A stretch of 16,976 nucleotides of DNA from an uncultured Actinomycetes bacterium. Its GTDB lineage: Bacteria > Actinomycetota > Actinomycetes > Nanopelagicales > Nanopelagicaceae. Below the pieces are notes generated by a model. It saw only the letters and a program-made list of their open reading frames with translations, did not search any database and was not told the DNA's origin. A program made the translations under genes and the position numbers. Positions 15,131-16,976 of the stretch are shown here, piece after piece. Location: positions 1 through 16,976 of the forward strand of contig CAIMNT010000055.1 in the NCBI GenBank assembly GCA_903842855.1. Direction: 5' to 3'. Within the stretch, counting starts at the first letter, position 1; every line of letters starts with the position of its first letter.

Positions 15131-15451
15131 ATGAGTAATGTTGCCCTGCTATCAATCTTCGTTCTCTCAATATTTATTGGCTTTGAAGTCGTATCGAAGG
15201 TATCTACAACTCTTCATACTCCTCTAATGTCCGGAGCGAACGCGATCCACGGAATTATTCTCGTCGGCGCAATCACCGTTGCCGATCACGCTAATAACAA
15301 TGTACAGCTCGGACTTGGTATCGCTGCCGTTGTCTTAGCCACCATCAATATGGTCGGTGGATTTGTCGTGACTGATCGAATGCTGGAGATGTTCAAAGGC
15401 AAACCAAGAGTCAAAAAGAGCGCTGAAGTTGCTGGAGGTGAGAGCAAGTGA
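15131..15451 (+). CDS. pntAB: NAD(P) transhydrogenase subunit alpha, part 2 (membrane domain)
   Basis: 106 residues with three hydrophobic helices (about 4-20, 37-52 and 61-81) forming the alpha-side half of the proton channel. The motifs VVSKVSTTLHTPLMSGANAIHG (21-42) and ATINMVGGFVVTDRML (70-85) are typical of the family. A basic tail (KGKPRVKKS) ends it on the cytoplasmic side. The ATG follows the pntAA TAA at once. A GGAGG at 15434-15438 inside its end serves pntB, whose GTG overlaps the TGA (GTGA). Confidence 0.95.
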   Translation: MSNVALLSIFVLSIFIGFEVVSKVSTTLHTPLMSGANAIHGIILVGAITVADHANNNVQLGLGIAAVVLATINMVGGFVVTDRMLEMFKGKPRVKKSAEVAGGESK

Positions 15452-16827
15452 ATAAGAACCTCTATGGCGTTCTAACTCTCGTCGTCTCTGTCTGCTTTAT
15501 CTTGGCCCTAAAAGGTCTCTCTTCACCTAAGTCCGCTCGGCGCGGAAACTTGATCGGTGCCGCAGGTGCATTCGTAGCGACCGACCTCGTTTTCTGGGCA
15601 CCGGGAATGACTCACAATCATAAGTGGTGGATTCTCGGAGCAATTATCTTTGGTGTTGGCGTTGGAGTTCCAGCTGCCCGCCGGATTCAAATGACGCAGA
15701 TGCCACAACTTGTTGCGCTCTTTAATGGTGTTGGTGGCGGAGCAGCGGCCTTGGTCGCAATTGTCGAATATTTAAAGTTGGGATCTGGCGCAAGCACTGC
15801 TGAAGTTGTTGCCACCGTCTTCACGGTAATTGTCGGCTGCGTCTCGTTCTCTGGATCGATCGTCACCTTCCTTAAGTTGCAAGAGATTATGACTACTCGA
15901 CCTGTCGTATTTCCTGGAGGTCGCTTCGTCATCGCTGCGACCCTGTTGGGGACTCTTGGATCAGCAGAATGGGTTATCCATTCCTTGGGTAACACATCGC
16001 TCGCTCTTATGGCAGGACTGGCGCTTCTCTTCGGTGTTCTCTTCGTGCTACCGGTCGGCGGAGCAGATGTACCAATCGTCATCTCATTGCTCAATGCATT
16101 CACCGGATTAACAGTTGCTGCAAGCGGATATGTATTGCAGTCCACGCTTCTGATTGTTGCGGGAACACTCGTCGGAGCCTCTGGAACCATCCTGACGCGC
16201 CTTATGGCGGCGGCTATGGGTCGTTCGCTATTCGGAACTCTCTTTGGTGCATTTACTGCGAAGCCGCAAGAGGCGGCATCAACAGGTGAGGTTCGTTCCG
16301 TTAAATCTGGTTCGCCAGATGATGTGGCAATCTTGCTCAACTACGCTCAACGAGTAGTGATTGTTCCTGGCTTTGGATTAGCCGTGGCCCAAGCGCAACA
16401 CACAGTGCGTGAGTTGGCTGACCTATTGACGGCTAAGGGTGTGGATGTTGCTTACGGTATACACCCAGTTGCCGGACGTATGCCGGGACATATGAACGTT
16501 TTGCTCGCCGAAGCAAACGTTCCATATGAGCAACTCGTTGAGATGGATGAGGTAAATCCGACATTCCCTCAAACCGATGTTGTTCTTGTAGTTGGTGCGA
16601 ACGATGTAGTAAATCCAGCTGCCAAAACCACACCTGGTTGCCCTATTTATGGAATGCCTATCTTGGATGTTGCTGATGCCGGCAATGTCATCTTCCTCAA
16701 GAGGTCGATGCGTCCAGGATTTGCCGGAATCGAAAATGAACTTTTGTACGATCCAAAGACGACGTTGCTCTTTGGTGATGCAAAGGATTCGTTGACGAAG
16801 GTTGTGAGTGCGCTTAAGGCATTGTAA
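15448..16827 (+). CDS. pntB: NAD(P) transhydrogenase subunit beta
   Basis: 459 residues: a membrane domain of about eight or nine helices (to about residue 262) and the NADP(H)-binding domain III in the cytoplasm (from about 285). Domain III motifs are GFGLAVAQAQH from residue 308 (GYG in many homologues, Phe here), PVAGRMPGHMNVLLAEA, GANDVVNPAA from 383 and IFLKRSMRPGFAG. The complete enzyme lets the proton gradient push hydride from NADH to NADP+, giving NADPH for biosynthesis. The GTG start at 15448 has GGAGG nine bases upstream and a four-base overlap with pntAB. A long hairpin with a T run ends the operon. Confidence 0.96.
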   Translation: MNKNLYGVLTLVVSVCFILALKGLSSPKSARRGNLIGAAGAFVATDLVFWAPGMTHNHKWWILGAIIFGVGVGVPAARRIQMTQMPQLVALFNGVGGGAAALVAIVEYLKLGSGASTAEVVATVFTVIVGCVSFSGSIVTFLKLQEIMTTRPVVFPGGRFVIAATLLGTLGSAEWVIHSLGNTSLALMAGLALLFGVLFVLPVGGADVPIVISLLNAFTGLTVAASGYVLQSTLLIVAGTLVGASGTILTRLMAAAMGRSLFGTLFGAFTAKPQEAASTGEVRSVKSGSPDDVAILLNYAQRVVIVPGFGLAVAQAQHTVRELADLLTAKGVDVAYGIHPVAGRMPGHMNVLLAEANVPYEQLVEMDEVNPTFPQTDVVLVVGANDVVNPAAKTTPGCPIYGMPILDVADAGNVIFLKRSMRPGFAGIENELLYDPKTTLLFGDAKDSLTKVVSALKAL

Positions 16828-16849
16828 TACCTAATCAAACTGTTTCTAG

Positions 16850-16922
16850 AAAAACGTTCTCTGCACGTCGCTCGAATCGGAAAAGCTACTACGATTCTCG
16901 CCAACGTCAGAGAACGTTTTTT
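16850..16922. terminator. Long nested hairpin, bidirectional terminator after pntB
   Basis: AAAAACGTTCTCTG (16850-16863) pairs perfectly with 16908-16921. Inside it, after a one-base bulge, ACGT (16865-16868) pairs with 16904-16907, CG (16869-16870) with 16899-16900, and GAATCG (16874-16879) with CGATTC (16892-16897). T16917-16922 gives a U tail for pntB, and the A run on the left gives one for the other strand. The 73-base size is large for a plain terminator. Confidence 0.8.
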
Positions 16923-16933
16923 GCACAACCTTA

Positions 16934-16976
16934 TTAAGTCAGGAATTTCCAGATCGCATTAATCGCACCTGAGGCG
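16934..16976 (-). CDS. Possible C-terminal end of a convergent gene entering from the right edge
   Basis: On the minus strand one frame is open from the window edge to a TAA at 16934-16936 and would encode a C-terminus reading ASGAINAIWKFLT. It is only 13 residues, so chance is a real alternative. The two-way terminator just beyond the stop and the packed layout make a convergent gene likely. The product cannot be named. Confidence 0.3.
   Translation of the reverse strand, partial: ASGAINAIWKFLT

Noticed and set aside
15687..16340. 217-residue minus-strand open frame
   Set aside because: It lies wholly opposite pntB, whose motifs are intact, and it shows no recognisable domain.

Overview
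The window looks like a chromosomal segment from a member of the Actinomycetota with moderate GC (roughly half by eye) and tightly packed genes. The evidence is the 385-residue actinobacterial type of xylose isomerase, the gene order clpS - DUF2017 - murI - rph - rdgB, a DUF3039 gene, a split three-gene proton-translocating transhydrogenase, and genes that start on the first base of the mRNA. A streamlined freshwater lineage of the Nanopelagicales (acI) kind would fit. That placement is inference; there is no rRNA here to prove it.

Layout. (1) 1-2643, plus strand: a CUT2 sugar ABC transporter of xylose type, with the 3' end of the binding-protein gene xylF, a strong terminator, a half-size ATPase gene and the permease gene. 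A two-way terminator at 2664-2696 separates it from the convergent xylA (2713-3870). Together these would import D-xylose and isomerise it to xylulose. No xylulokinase or regulator lies in the window. (2) 3969-4052: tRNA-Leu(UAG). (3) 4143-6778, plus strand: a long alanine-rich coiled-coil protein with a basic tail, overlapping a membrane acyltransferase fused to an SGNH esterase domain (OatA/OafA-like), probably for cell-surface acylation. (4) 6793-12980, minus strand, read from DUF3039 leftwards: DUF3039, secreted GH18 glycosidase, ClpS, DUF2017, glutamate racemase, RNase PH, RdgB/HAM1 pyrophosphatase, then a membrane protein with a histone-H1-like lysine/alanine repeat tail and an outer Ig/FN3-like domain. 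This strip combines N-degron proteolysis, wall precursor supply, RNA 3'-end processing and nucleotide-pool cleaning. (5) 13011-16827, plus strand: argF (ornithine carbamoyltransferase), then pntAA-pntAB-pntB (NAD(P) transhydrogenase). A long nested hairpin ends the pnt operon and may also end a convergent gene running in from the right edge.

Most of the window is housekeeping and I found no CRISPR array, insertion sequence or phage gene. The points most worth a second look are the membrane-tethered H1-like protein, the second protein with a similar basic tail in the neighbouring operon, the 30-bp divergent spacer between DUF3039 and argF where both genes seem leaderless, a matching leaderless start at pntAA, and the large hairpin after pntB.
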